Part shown: positions 1 through 7,229 of the stretch, in pieces
Position numbering within the stretch: position 1 is the first letter of the stretch
How the letters are laid out: each line of letters opens with the position of its first letter
From: Syntrophomonadaceae bacterium
GTDB taxonomy: Bacteria; Bacillota; DSM-12270; Thermacetogeniales; Thermacetogeniaceae
NCBI GenBank assembly: GCA_012840405.1
Contig: DULM01000139.1
Span: forward strand, 1-34,897
DNA length: 34,897 bases
Reading direction: 5' to 3'
Program-made: the position numbers and the translations under genes
Notes under the pieces: model-generated
Databases searched by the model: none
Told to the model about the DNA's origin: nothing
Seen by the model: the letters and a program-made list of their open reading frames with translations, nothing else

Positions 1-32
1 ATAATCTTAAAAAGTATGCGCTAATATAATGA

Positions 33-542
33 TTATGATCTTTGCATAATGTGCTTAAATATTATTTCTGCGGCTTCTTTGGCAGAAATATTGCTTACAT
101 CAATTTTATTTGTATCCATTAGATAGTAATTTTTTAATCTTGATATACTTCTATTGATAACATCTTCAGTCCTTATTCCCATTTTTATATCCTTTGTAAT
201 TCGTGAAATTAATGCTTGTTCTGAACATACTAGAGAAAACTTATATAATTTATAATCACGTTTTTCTAACCTAGACAGCACATCATCAATAATGCTTTCC
301 TCATGCATTACCCAACAAAAAATAATATTTTCATACACTGAGCATGAAATAAAATTATTTAAGAGATGACTAATATTATCAATTACCATATTTTTGGTTT
401 CATCATTCACAATAAAAGGAGACATGTCCCAACACCAATCACCATCCAGATAGACACAATTTTGTAAAAGTTTTTGCAATTCTCTGCTTATTGCTGTTTT
501 CCCTACGCCCATAGTACCATTTATAAAAATTAGATTTTTCAT
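33..542 (-). CDS. P-loop nucleotide kinase-like protein (AAA family ATPase)
   Basis: A 169-residue soluble protein with an N-terminal Walker A loop, GTMGVGKT at residues 9-16, after a hydrophobic beta strand. This is the layout of small P-loop kinases related to shikimate, gluconate and chloramphenicol kinases. A DGDWCWDM motif at about residues 33-40 sits where such kinases bind substrate, and the C-terminal half is helical and charged. The phosphate acceptor cannot be told from the sequence. The ATG at 542 is preceded by GGAGAG at suitable spacing. The frame stays open upstream to 704, but that part runs into a repeat and is unlikely to be translated. The protein resembles kinases annotated only as AAA family ATPase in clostridia. 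It belongs to the AT-rich accessory segment, not the ribosomal cluster. Confidence 0.8.
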   Translation of the reverse strand: MKNLIFINGTMGVGKTAISRELQKLLQNCVYLDGDWCWDMSPFIVNDETKNMVIDNISHLLNNFISCSVYENIIFCWVMHEESIIDDVLSRLEKRDYKLYKFSLVCSEQALISRITKDIKMGIRTEDVINRSISRLKNYYLMDTNKIDVSNISAKEAAEIIFKHIMQRS

Positions 543-617
543 TTTATACTCTCCAATCTCTAAAACATAAATATTCCCTAATTCATCAAATTCTACAACT
601 GGACAGATTTCCTGTCT

Positions 618-646
618 AATATAATATATTATTATTAATTCACCAA
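618..646 (-). promoter_or_regulatory. Candidate sigma-A promoter for the P-loop kinase gene
   Basis: On the minus strand TTGGTG (641-646) is followed after 17 bases by TATATT (618-623), about 75 bases before the kinase start. The surroundings are very AT-rich, so chance matches are likely. A small inverted repeat, GACAG-N5-CTGTC (602-616), lies just downstream near the expected transcription start. Confidence 0.35.
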
Positions 647-653
647 AAATAAG

Positions 654-709
654 AAACCGCCAAAGGTATTTAAACCCATGACGGTTGGCGCTTGCGAAAA
701 GCAAACTTT
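654..709. repeat. 56-bp direct repeat, copy A
   Basis: This 56-bp unit recurs at 1765-1820 in the same orientation with two visible mismatches. It contains an inverted pair CGCCAA/TTGGCG and a small hairpin TTGC-GAAAA-GCAA near its right end. The 3' part of a broken gene (670-924) runs into this copy, so it marks a junction. It looks like an end or solo remnant of a mobile or repetitive element; no transposase is present. The family is not recognised. Confidence 0.75.
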
Positions 710-924
710 ATTATAGTCACGTTGGTATTATATTGTTCCATCTCTTCCCAAGTTAAATATCCATTTAAGGCTGCAGTAGAAAACCACATTGTCTCAGCCA
801 GATATTTTAACAAGGTACATTGATCAATTTCTTTTCCCTTTGAGTCTGCAACAGTAAATTTTGATATGTAAAACTGCCCCCATAAAAAGTATACTACTGC
901 GGGATATGCTCGCAATAATAACAC
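670..924 (-). pseudogene. Internal fragment of a DUF6544-like protein
   Basis: The 84-codon frame contains a stretch with a PAVVYFLWG motif, then a DSKGKEIDQ motif, then LLKYLAETMWF and LTWEEME. As I recall, this order fits the middle of the DUF6544 (SRPBCC-like) family, whose members are roughly 200-280 residues long. Both ends are missing. The frame opens with a GTG that overlaps the last base of the upstream regulator's stop codon and has no ribosome binding site. It ends with residues encoded by the 56-bp repeat at 654-709. I therefore read it as a remnant joined to unrelated DNA on both sides rather than a functional small gene. The family name is from memory. Confidence 0.6.
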
Positions 925-1133
925 TACTCAAAAATAAAAATCTCCTCAATTGGCACTTTTAGAACTCGTGAAATATCAATGGCCAATTTAAGTGATGGGT
1001 TGTACTTGCCTGCTTCCAGCCTAATGATAGTTTCTCTACGAACTCCAACTAGTTGGGCAAGTTCCTCTTGTGTCAATCCTCTAAGTTGACGATATTTCTT
1101 TAAATTACAAGTAAACTTTTGGATAGAACTCAC
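924..1133 (-). CDS. Small XRE-family (HTH_3) transcriptional regulator
   Basis: A 69-residue protein that is almost entirely one Cro/C1-type helix-turn-helix: [20 protein letters not shown], a recognition helix in [16 protein letters not shown], then [17 protein letters not shown]. Such YozG-like regulators usually pair with a small membrane protein, and here the DUF3796-like gene ends 5 bases upstream, so the two form an operon. The best start is GTG at 1133. It overlaps a GGGGTGA that would otherwise be the ribosome binding site, so initiation may depend on coupling to the upstream gene. The palindromes at 1521-1555 overlapping the operon promoter are plausible operators for autorepression. 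Confidence 0.85.
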   Translation of the reverse strand: MSSIQKFTCNLKKYRQLRGLTQEELAQLVGVRRETIIRLEAGKYNPSLKLAIDISRVLKVPIEEIFIFE

Positions 1134-1138
1134 CCCTT

Positions 1139-1507
1139 TTAATGTTTGTCATAATACCAAAAAAGAAAAGCATACGATATTATCGTAACCGCCCATCCAA
1201 AAGCACAAGTCAAAATAATTAGTTCTTTTGTAATAAAAGGAAACCCCGCGCAAAAACCAATAATAAACAAAATGACTAAAGGAATGTTAGCAGTTTTTAA
1301 TTTTGCTTTTTGACCGTTCTCAAAATAACGCTCATCCGGCATTTCGTTTGCCATTTTCGCTATAAAATAATAGGCAAAAAAACTAAAAAAACTGAACCAA
1401 AATAGCGATAATGAGTTGCCCGTTTTAAAATATGTGAAACCTTGAAATCCTAAGAAGCCAAGAAACCATAAATATTTGATGGATTTTGGACCTCTCTTAA
1501 CCTTCAT
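1139..1507 (-). CDS. Small membrane protein, DUF3796-like
   Basis: A 122-residue protein with four hydrophobic stretches: about residues 12-27 ([16 protein letters not shown]), 33-50, 76-94 and 98-117. A charged segment with a [13 protein letters not shown] motif lies between the second and third. The repeated LGFLGF start and the PDER-x-EN-xx-KA motif recall DUF3796 proteins, which are usually encoded beside a small XRE regulator in Firmicutes, as here. No function is known for the family. The ATG at 1507 follows AGGAGG at good spacing. This is the first gene of a two-gene operon. Confidence 0.7.
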   Translation of the reverse strand: MKVKRGPKSIKYLWFLGFLGFQGFTYFKTGNSLSLFWFSFFSFFAYYFIAKMANEMPDERYFENGQKAKLKTANIPLVILFIIGFCAGFPFITKELIILTCAFGWAVTIISYAFLFWYYDKH

Positions 1508-1520
1508 AATAACCTCCTAT

Positions 1521-1555
1521 GTGATATATTTATCACTTTGTTACAAATATATCAC
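1521..1555. promoter_or_regulatory. Palindromic operator, probably for the XRE regulator
   Basis: GTGATATATTTATCAC at 1521-1536 is a perfect 6+6 palindrome (GTGATA/TATCAC). In addition, GTGATATATTT (1521-1531) is matched by its exact inverse AAATATATCAC at 1545-1555. The three half-sites lie between the promoter -10 box and the ribosome binding site of the membrane-protein gene, where a bound repressor would block transcription. Binding by the product of 924-1133 is inferred from position and symmetry. Confidence 0.6.
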
Positions 1556-1574
1556 TATTTCCATGAAGTATCAA
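1546..1574 (-). promoter_or_regulatory. Sigma-A type promoter of the membrane protein/XRE operon
   Basis: Minus-strand TTGATA (1569-1574) and TATATT (1546-1551) are 17 bases apart. The -10 box overlaps one arm of the operator palindrome, consistent with repression. Transcription would start about 35 bases before the ATG at 1507. Confidence 0.6.
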
Positions 1575-1764
1575 TACCATATGATAAATAAAATAACAGA
1601 TTATATTACAAATCTGCTAATAGTTATTTATATAATTTTGTTTCGCTTTTATCTACAACTACGACATATAAGAATGCCAAAGTTTGCTCGTGGAAGGTTT
1701 ACTCATAAAATGAGTATTCATACGCAGGGTATAACCTACGGGAGGCAGGTTTTTGAACACAAAA
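1575..1764. other. Gene-free AT-rich segment with small hairpins
   Basis: No convincing gene lies between 1508 and 1909. Beyond the promoter, operator, repeat and terminator listed separately, this part holds three small inverted repeats: CAGATT/AATCTG (1597-1602 and 1611-1616), TACTCAT-AAA-ATGAGTA (1700-1716), and a 7-bp stem with one G-T pair around AACCTACGGGAGGCAGGTT (1733-1751). CAAAGTTTGC at 1678-1687 is the exact inverse of GCAAACTTTG at 1812-1821, which suggests a 144-bp element with short terminal inverted repeats. Confidence 0.45.
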
Positions 1765-1820
1765 AAACCGCCAAAGGTATTTAAACCAATGACGGTTGGC
1801 GCTTGCGAAATGCAAACTTT
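1765..1820. repeat. 56-bp direct repeat, copy B
   Basis: The second copy of the unit at 654-709, in the same orientation. It keeps the CGCCAA/TTGGCG pair and the TTGC-GAAAT-GCAA hairpin. The two copies bracket about 1.05 kb holding the DUF6544 fragment, the XRE gene and the membrane-protein gene. Flanking bases outside the 56 bp do not match. Confidence 0.75.
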
Positions 1821-1869
1821 GTAAGTTTGAACAAACTCGATTGTAAACAGACATATTGTTTTGTTGTCT

Positions 1870-1902
1870 AAAAATAAAAGTGACGGAAGGGATCCGCCAC
1901 TT
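1870..1902 (-). terminator. Rho-independent terminator after rpsI
   Basis: Directly after the rpsI stop the minus strand reads a 10-bp stem with one G-T pair (AAGTGGCGGA/TCCGTCACTT, 1878-1902) with a 5-base loop, followed by TTATTTTT. It is the left-hand end of the ribosomal supercluster and separates it from the accessory region. Confidence 0.9.
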
Positions 1903-1909
1903 GGGGTTT

Positions 1910-2302
1910 TTATCTCTTGGAGTACTGCGGAGCTTTGCGAGCCTTCTTGAGGCCGTACTTTTTCCTCTCTTTCATCCTGGGATCCCTTGTTAAGAACCCT
2001 GCCTTCTTCAGTAAAGGTCTTAGGTTCGGATCTGCCTTCAGCAGGGCTCTTGCTAATCCGAGGCGAATAGCTCCCGCCTGACCGCTGATACCACCGCCGT
2101 TCACATTGGCAAAAATATCAAAACGCCCAGTCATCTTGGTGAGTTCTAAAGGCTGTCTGACCATAATCTGGTGTGAGGTTGTCTTAAAATAATCATCAAT
2201 AGGCCGACCATTGATCACTACTTTTCCTTCACCAGGTACAATCATAACCCTTGCCACCGACTTTTTCCGTCTACCGGTCCCTTGATAAAGCACCTGAGCC
2301 AA
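1910..2302 (-). CDS. rpsI: 30S ribosomal protein S9
   Basis: S9 (uS9) contacts P-site tRNA through its C-terminal tail. The product is 130 residues, the usual bacterial length. It opens with [18 protein letters not shown] and ends with the conserved basic tail [17 protein letters not shown], whose last residues reach the decoding site. The chosen start is TTG at 2302: AAAGGGGG lies 8 bases upstream and the length then fits the family. A longer reading from 2326 would add eight unconserved residues. It follows rplM, the usual rplM-rpsI pair, and is the last gene before the terminator. Confidence 0.95.
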   Translation of the reverse strand: MAQVLYQGTGRRKKSVARVMIVPGEGKVVINGRPIDDYFKTTSHQIMVRQPLELTKMTGRFDIFANVNGGGISGQAGAIRLGLARALLKADPNLRPLLKKAGFLTRDPRMKERKKYGLKKARKAPQYSKR

Positions 2303-2373
2303 GTAATTTACCCCCTTTCTAACCATAGATATCTATGGGCATTCTCATCTTCTTAGTCAGCTTGCTGCTCCCA

Positions 2374-2808
2374 TTACCCTGATATTTCCCAAACTTCCGG
2401 CTTTTGAGCTGCATGTGGGTGCTCAGGGCCGGGATATACCCGCAGTTTTTTGAAAACTCTTCTGCCGAGACGATTGTGGGGGATCATTCCCCAGACAGCC
2501 TTCTCAATCACCTGCTCTGGTTTGCGCCGCAGCAAATCTGCAAAATTCGTTACTTTAATACCGCCAGGATAGCCTGTATGACGATAATAAAGCTTATCGG
2601 TATATTTTTTCCCGGTCACCTTTACCTTTGCTGCATTGATGACGATCACATGATCCCCGGTATCAACATGGGGAGTATAAATAGGTTTATGTTTGCCGCG
2701 CAGGATACGTGCCACTTCGGTTGCCACTCGCCCGAGTGTTTTGCCATCGGCATCGATCAGATACCATTTGCGCTGCACTTCCCCTGCTTTGGCCATATAT
2801 GTGCGCAC
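2374..2808 (-). CDS. rplM: 50S ribosomal protein L13
   Basis: L13 (uL13) is an early-assembly 23S rRNA-binding protein. The product is 144 residues, beginning [19 protein letters not shown] and containing the conserved [16 protein letters not shown] and IPHNRLGR blocks. The start is GTG at 2808, preceded by GAGGAGGT at ideal spacing; an upstream ATG at 2859 would add 17 residues that the family lacks. The 88-base gap after truA could hold a leader, but I see no convincing L13 leader fold or promoter there. Confidence 0.95.
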   Translation of the reverse strand: MRTYMAKAGEVQRKWYLIDADGKTLGRVATEVARILRGKHKPIYTPHVDTGDHVIVINAAKVKVTGKKYTDKLYYRHTGYPGGIKVTNFADLLRRKPEQVIEKAVWGMIPHNRLGRRVFKKLRVYPGPEHPHAAQKPEVWEISG

Positions 2809-2896
2809 ACTTATACCTCCTCTTCTACAGGTCTTGCCGGCCATAGCTAATCCGGTCAACTGCAGTCAAAATCTCTTATTATTCAACAGGTTTATT

Positions 2897-3691
2897 CTAG
2901 GAGATTGGCAAACCGCTGTCAAGACAGTCCCCTTTATTTACTTCCTCATCAGCCCGATAGTAAACCTTAACCAGGTAGAGTCCTTGTGGGGGTACTGCAG
3001 GCCCACCACGGCCCCTCTTTCCCTCTTCTAATATCTGCTTGACCTGAGCCGGAGATAATTTCCCACGCCCCACTTCAAGCAGTGTTCCTACCATCAGCCG
3101 CATCATCTTGTAGAGAAAACCATCAGCAATCGATATAAAACTGATCCATTCCCCTTTTTTTTCTATATCCATAGAAAAAACCTGTCTTACCGTGCTCTTG
3201 ACACTGCTGCCCACTGCGGAAAATGCAGTAAAATCATGCTCTCCAACAAAGACCTGCGCACACTCTTTCATTGCAGACAGGTCTAAAGGAGTAGGGAAAT
3301 GGTAGCAGTGATGGCGCCAAATTGCCACTGGTTTCCTGCTGTTGAACACCAAATAACAGTATTTCTTTTTCAAGGCATCATATCTGGCGTGAAAGGAGGC
3401 ATTAACAGCCGCGGCCTCCAGTACCGCCAGATCAGAGGGCAAATGCCCATTCAATGCTGCGGGGAAACGATCCACAGGAATAGTTGAGGATGTTTCAAAG
3501 TGCACCACCTGGCCGAGTGCATGTACCCCGCTGTCTGTCCGGCCGGCACCCACCACATTAATTTTTTCCCCGGTCAGCTGGAATAATGCTTCTTCCAGAA
3601 CACCCTGTACCGTACGGATCTTACCGGGTTGCTTTTGAAAGCCGGCAAAATGTGTACCATCGTATTCCAAAGTCAGTTTGAGACGCCGCAT
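2897..3691 (-). CDS. truA: tRNA pseudouridine(38-40) synthase TruA
   Basis: TruA converts uridines 38-40 of the tRNA anticodon stem to pseudouridine. The protein is 264 residues. The catalytic aspartate is D53 in GAGRTDSGVHA, and the N-terminal LEYDGTHFAGFQ and internal FHARYDALKKKYCY motifs are typical of the family. The ATG at 3691 lies 5 bases after the rplQ stop. In many Firmicutes the ecfA1-ecfA2-ecfT transporter genes sit between rplQ and truA; here the two are adjacent. The C-terminus carries about 15 residues beyond the usual end. Confidence 0.95.
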   Translation of the reverse strand: MRRLKLTLEYDGTHFAGFQKQPGKIRTVQGVLEEALFQLTGEKINVVGAGRTDSGVHALGQVVHFETSSTIPVDRFPAALNGHLPSDLAVLEAAAVNASFHARYDALKKKYCYLVFNSRKPVAIWRHHCYHFPTPLDLSAMKECAQVFVGEHDFTAFSAVGSSVKSTVRQVFSMDIEKKGEWISFISIADGFLYKMMRLMVGTLLEVGRGKLSPAQVKQILEEGKRGRGGPAVPPQGLYLVKVYYRADEEVNKGDCLDSGLPIS

Positions 3692-3696
3692 AGCAG

Positions 3697-4032
3697 CTAG
3701 ACAAGCTCAATCATGGCCATAGGAGCACTGTCTCCCCGCCTGTACCCGGTTTTAAGAATGCGGGTATACCCGCCGGGGCGCTCCTTATACCGGGGTGCAA
3801 CTTCATCAAACAGTTTTTTAACAACAGATTCATCTAGCAGGTAAGCCAGTGCTTGTCTCCTGGCATGCAGGCTGCCCTGTTTTCCCAAGCTGATCATTTT
3901 ATCGGCCAACCGCTGGACTTCTTTTGCCCGGGTTAGTGTTGTCTCGATGCGCTCTTCCTTGATCAGGGAAGTGGTCATGTTCCGCAACATCGCCCGCCGC
4001 TGATCACTTCTCAAACCCAGCTTCCGCACCAT
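3697..4032 (-). CDS. rplQ: 50S ribosomal protein L17
   Basis: L17 (bL17) lies near the peptide exit tunnel. The 111-residue product has the conserved N-terminus [16 protein letters not shown], the [17 protein letters not shown] segment and the end [15 protein letters not shown] at 4032 is taken as the start; GTG at 4029 is better spaced from GAGGTGA and would remove one residue. It is the last gene of the alpha block, 12 bases after rpoA. Confidence 0.95.
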   Translation of the reverse strand: MVRKLGLRSDQRRAMLRNMTTSLIKEERIETTLTRAKEVQRLADKMISLGKQGSLHARRQALAYLLDESVVKKLFDEVAPRYKERPGGYTRILKTGYRRGDSAPMAMIELV

Positions 4033-4044
4033 AATCACCTCTTT

Positions 4045-4995
4045 CTACTCCTCACTCTTCTTTAAAGAGAGCCCTAATTCAGCTAATTTCTTTTCTACTT
4101 CTTCGAGGGATTTTTTCCCGAGGTTGCGCACCTTCATCATTTCCTCCACGGTCCGCATAGTCAGGTCTCCCACAGTGTTGATGCCGGCCCGTTTCAAGCA
4201 ATTAAATGAGCGGACAGAGAGTTCCAGTTCCTCAATAGGCATTTCCAGAACTTTATCCTTCTCATCGCTCTGCTCCTCTGGTTCTGGCTCTGTTATCTCA
4301 ACCCGGTCGGTCAGCCCCACAAACAACTGCAGATATTTGATAATGATCTGTGCAGCCTGGCTGACAGCCTCATCTGGAGGAATAGCCCCATTGCCACTAA
4401 CCTCAAGAATCAAGCGGTCATAGTCAGTCTGCTGACCAACTCGAGTATTCTCGACTGTATAGTTAACTTTATAGATGGGAGAAAAAATAGAGTCCACCGG
4501 TATATCACCGATTACTTGCTCCGCCTTCTTATTCCTCTCAGCCGGGACATACCCGCGCCCTTTTTCCACGGTCATCTCCATAAAAAGACGGCCATCAGGT
4601 TCTAGAGTCGCCAGGTATAAGTCGGGATTCAGGATCTCAATATCAGGTCCTGTAATAATATCTCCCGCTCTGACCTCTCCCTCACCTTCAGCTTCCAGGC
4701 GAATGATCTGTGGCTCATCCCCGTACATTCTAAGGGCTAAACCCTTTATATTGAGGATGATATCTGTGGTATCCTCCCGCACCCCTGGAATAGTGCTGAA
4801 TTCATGGAGCACACCCTCAATCCGGACTGATGTTACAGCAGCTCCTGGAAGGGATGACAGAAGCACCCGCCTCAAACTATTCCCTAGTGTAGTCCCATAA
4901 CCCCGTTCTAACGGTTCAACTATGAATTTTCCATATTTACCCTCATCATCCTGCTCAACGCACTCAATGCGCGTTTTTCCAAGGTCAACCAGCAT
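4045..4995 (-). CDS. rpoA: RNA polymerase subunit alpha
   Basis: The alpha subunit dimerises to nucleate core polymerase assembly, and its C-terminal domain binds UP elements and activators. The protein is 316 residues. The N-terminal domain carries [22 protein letters not shown] and the [22 protein letters not shown] block. A linker rich in Glu and Pro follows. The C-terminal domain has [11 protein letters not shown] and [15 protein letters not shown], including the arginine used for DNA contact in homologues. ATG at 4995 is chosen because AAGGAGG lies 9-10 bases upstream; two in-frame TTG codons (4998, 5001) are poorer choices. It sits between rpsD and rplQ as is standard. Confidence 0.97.
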   Translation of the reverse strand: MLVDLGKTRIECVEQDDEGKYGKFIVEPLERGYGTTLGNSLRRVLLSSLPGAAVTSVRIEGVLHEFSTIPGVREDTTDIILNIKGLALRMYGDEPQIIRLEAEGEGEVRAGDIITGPDIEILNPDLYLATLEPDGRLFMEMTVEKGRGYVPAERNKKAEQVIGDIPVDSIFSPIYKVNYTVENTRVGQQTDYDRLILEVSGNGAIPPDEAVSQAAQIIIKYLQLFVGLTDRVEITEPEPEEQSDEKDKVLEMPIEELELSVRSFNCLKRAGINTVGDLTMRTVEEMMKVRNLGKKSLEEVEKKLAELGLSLKKSEE

Positions 4996-5037
4996 CAACA
5001 ACTACCTCCTTCCCCAAAACACCTGCCAACAAGATCA

Positions 5038-5664
5038 TTAACGAGAATACAACTCCACAATCAGGTGTTCCTGGATGGGGACATCAATATCTTCCCGATT
5101 TGGCAATCCCAAAACTCGCCCTCGCATCTTCTCTAGATCAACTTCCAACCATACAGGAGGAGTTTTTTGTGCTGCAGCCTCGATGATCTCCACAAATAAG
5201 GGCAATTCTCTGCTCTTTTCACTGACGGCAATCTCATCACCGCTCCTGACCAGGAAAGATGGGATGTTTACTTTCTTATCATTAACGGTAAAATGACCAT
5301 GCCGTACCAACTGACGGGCTTCAGCACGGGAGCGAGCAAATCCTAAACGGTAGACAACATTGTCCAATCTTCTTTCCAGTAGCCGCAGCAGGTTTTCACC
5401 GGTAATGCCCTGCTGTCTTTCCGCTATATCAAAGTAACGGCTGAACTGCCGTTCTAAAACTCCATAAATTCTGCGCGCCCTTTGCTTCTCTCGGAGCTGC
5501 AATCCGTACTCGGTCACCTTTTTACGCCCTTGAGCCTTTTGACCGGGGGGATAGTTCCTTCTATCTACAGAACATTTCTCTGAATAACAGCGGTCCCCTT
5601 TGAGGTAGAGTTTCATCCCCTCACGGCGGCATAAGCGGCATACGGGACCAGTGTATCTTGCCAT
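5038..5664 (-). CDS. rpsD: 30S ribosomal protein S4, zinc form
   Basis: S4 (uS4) starts assembly of the 16S 5' domain and lines the mRNA entry site. The 208-residue protein keeps four cysteines at C9, C12, C26 and C31, the zinc-binding form. An S4 RNA-binding domain spans about residues 95-160, with [22 protein letters not shown]. In Bacillus rpsD lies elsewhere in the genome; its place here, between rpsK and rpoA, is the common clostridial and E. coli order. The ATG follows TAAGGAGGG. Confidence 0.96.
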   Translation of the reverse strand: MARYTGPVCRLCRREGMKLYLKGDRCYSEKCSVDRRNYPPGQKAQGRKKVTEYGLQLREKQRARRIYGVLERQFSRYFDIAERQQGITGENLLRLLERRLDNVVYRLGFARSRAEARQLVRHGHFTVNDKKVNIPSFLVRSGDEIAVSEKSRELPLFVEIIEAAAQKTPPVWLEVDLEKMRGRVLGLPNREDIDVPIQEHLIVELYSR

Positions 5665-5691
5665 AAGTTTTGTCCCTCCTTAGTTATTTCA

Positions 5692-6081
5692 TTAGACGCG
5701 CCGGCGTTTCGGCGGCCGGCAGCCGTTATGTGGAATCGGGGTTACATCCTTGATCATACTTACTTCTAAACCTGCAGCCTGCAGGGACCTGATAGCTGCT
5801 TCCCTACCACTGCCCGGCCCTTTAACATAAGCCTCCACCTGCTTCATCCCATGTTCCATAGCTGTTTTAGCCGCTGCTTCAGCAGCTAATTGGGCAGCAA
5901 ATGGAGTGCCTTTACGTGTTCCTTTAAACCCCATGGCACCGGAACTGGCCCAGGCTACAGTATTACCATTGGGATCGGTAATAGTTATAATAGTGTTATT
6001 GAAAGTTGATTTGATATGGGCAACTCCATGTTCAACATTTTTGCGTTCTTTACGTTTTGGTCTGGATTTAGGTCTTGCCAC
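5692..6081 (-). CDS. rpsK: 30S ribosomal protein S11
   Basis: S11 (uS11) forms part of the platform with S18 and S6 and contacts the E-site mRNA region. The 129-residue product has the [16 protein letters not shown] block and the highly conserved end [14 protein letters not shown]. It starts at GTG (6081) behind AAAGGAGG. The N-terminus is rich in Arg and Lys, as in Firmicutes homologues. Confidence 0.96.
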   Translation of the reverse strand: MARPKSRPKRKERKNVEHGVAHIKSTFNNTIITITDPNGNTVAWASSGAMGFKGTRKGTPFAAQLAAEAAAKTAMEHGMKQVEAYVKGPGSGREAAIRSLQAAGLEVSMIKDVTPIPHNGCRPPKRRRV

Positions 6082-6109
6082 TTTCTTCCTCCTTTCCTAT
6101 ATCTTCTTC

Positions 6110-6481
6110 TTATTTCTTTCTCTGGACCCCGACGGTCTTTCTCGGACCTTTACGGGTGCGCGCATTGGTCCTAGTACGCTGACCCCGGGTAGGCAGACCT
6201 CTGCGGTGCCGCAAACCACGATAGCTTCCAATCTCAATCAAACGCTTGATGTTCATAGTAACCTCGCGGCGCAGGTCACCTTCTACCTTATACTCCTTGT
6301 CTATAACCTCAGTTATCTTACCAACTTCTTCTTCTGTCAGATCCTTTACCCTTGTGGCTGGATCAATACCCGTTTTTTCAATTATTTCCCGAGCGGAGGT
6401 TTTGCCAATACCGTAGATATAGGTAAGGGCAACATCCACCCGTTTCTCACGCGGCAAATCTACTCCCGCAATTCGAGCCAT
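6110..6481 (-). CDS. rpsM: 30S ribosomal protein S13
   Basis: S13 (uS13) is a head protein that forms bridges to the large subunit and touches P-site tRNA with its C-terminal tail. The 123-residue protein starts [20 protein letters not shown], has the YGIGKTSA helix-hairpin-helix and ends in the basic tail after [18 protein letters not shown]. The ATG at 6481 follows GGAGG, 16 bases after rpmJ. Confidence 0.97.
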   Translation of the reverse strand: MARIAGVDLPREKRVDVALTYIYGIGKTSAREIIEKTGIDPATRVKDLTEEEVGKITEVIDKEYKVEGDLRREVTMNIKRLIEIGSYRGLRHRRGLPTRGQRTRTNARTRKGPRKTVGVQRKK

Positions 6482-6497
6482 CTCTTAACCTCCGATC

Positions 6498-6635
<138 letters not shown>

Positions 6636-6675
6636 CTATTCAGCACCACGCATGAAATCGACAAACAGGGTTACA

Positions 6676-6900
6676 TTACTTATAACGATAGACAATCCGT
6701 CCCCGGTTTAAATCATAGGGTGACAACTCCACAGTAACCCGGTCACCCGCCAAAATTCGAATAAAGTTCATCCGAATTTTTCCGGAGACATGAGCCAGCA
6801 GTCGATGCCCATTATTAAGTTCTACACGGAACATTGCGTTAGGCAGCGCTTCAATAACTGTGCCTTCGACTTCAATTACATTTGGCTTTGATTTGGGCAT
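6676..6900 (-). CDS. infA: Translation initiation factor IF-1
   Basis: IF-1 occupies the 30S A site during initiation. The 74-residue protein is a single OB fold with [23 protein letters not shown] and the C-terminal RGRIVYRYK. The first seven residues (MPKSKPN) are slightly longer than the usual MAKED start. The 64-base gap to rpmJ shows no strong promoter. Confidence 0.96.
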   Translation of the reverse strand: MPKSKPNVIEVEGTVIEALPNAMFRVELNNGHRLLAHVSGKIRMNFIRILAGDRVTVELSPYDLNRGRIVYRYK

Positions 6901-6909
6901 ATAATTTAT

Positions 6910-7212
6910 CTACCCCCTTGTCTCAGACTCCTGCTCAAGCAGATTCTGCTTGAATTGGGCAATTATCTTGCGCACTTGACTATTTCCCGGGTTTTTTCCC
7001 GCTTCCCATTCCTGGGCAAGTTCCTCAGCAACAACAGGGTACACTTTTAAGTGCCTGATGTTCTTCGGTTTAGGATTATCCATCCTTCGCTTCTCTCCAT
7101 CAACCAAGTAAACAAAAGTGTCATCTTTTATTTCCAGGACAAAATAAAACCTTCCCCTATCGCGTCCCCGCTTAGAACATACCAACTGGCCGACTTTTAT
7201 TTGATCAGTCAT
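6910..7212 (-). CDS. KOW-domain RNA-binding protein (L14e/L27e-like)
   Basis: A 100-residue protein whose first half is a KOW-type barrel: KVGQLVCSKRGRDRGRFYFV followed by a DDTFVYLVDGEKRRMDNPK strand-turn and a KPKNIRHLKVY motif. This matches the small L14e/L6e/L27e-like proteins found in clostridial genomes between map and infA. By position and fold it probably binds rRNA or mRNA, but no role is established. The second half is helical and charged. The ATG at 7212 is preferred over the adjacent in-frame TTG. It is 9 bases before infA. Confidence 0.85.
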   Translation of the reverse strand: MTDQIKVGQLVCSKRGRDRGRFYFVLEIKDDTFVYLVDGEKRRMDNPKPKNIRHLKVYPVVAEELAQEWEAGKNPGNSQVRKIIAQFKQNLLEQESETRG

Positions 7213-7229
7213 CAACCATCCCCAACCCT

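Noticed and set aside
543-704. Upstream extension of the kinase frame by 54 codons
   Set aside because: Its first codons come from the repeat, and the internal ATG at 542 has a proper ribosome binding site and a family-like N-terminus.
1736-1748. CTACGGGAGGCAG, identical to part of a conserved 16S rRNA site
   Set aside because: Only 13 bases match; the flanks do not resemble 16S rRNA, so this is chance within a small hairpin.
1476-1784. Plus-strand open frame of 102 codons in the gap left of the membrane-protein gene
   Set aside because: It has no ribosome binding site, antiparallels the membrane-protein start and operator, and runs into the 56-bp repeat. The composition looks non-coding.
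2809-2896. L13 leader or a promoter ahead of rplM
   Set aside because: TTGACT is present, but there is no good -10 box and only a 4-bp CCGG pairing. Not enough to call.
2404-4900. Long plus-strand open frames opposite rplM, truA and rpoA
   Set aside because: They are shadows of minus-strand genes with strong family matches and have no recognisable product.
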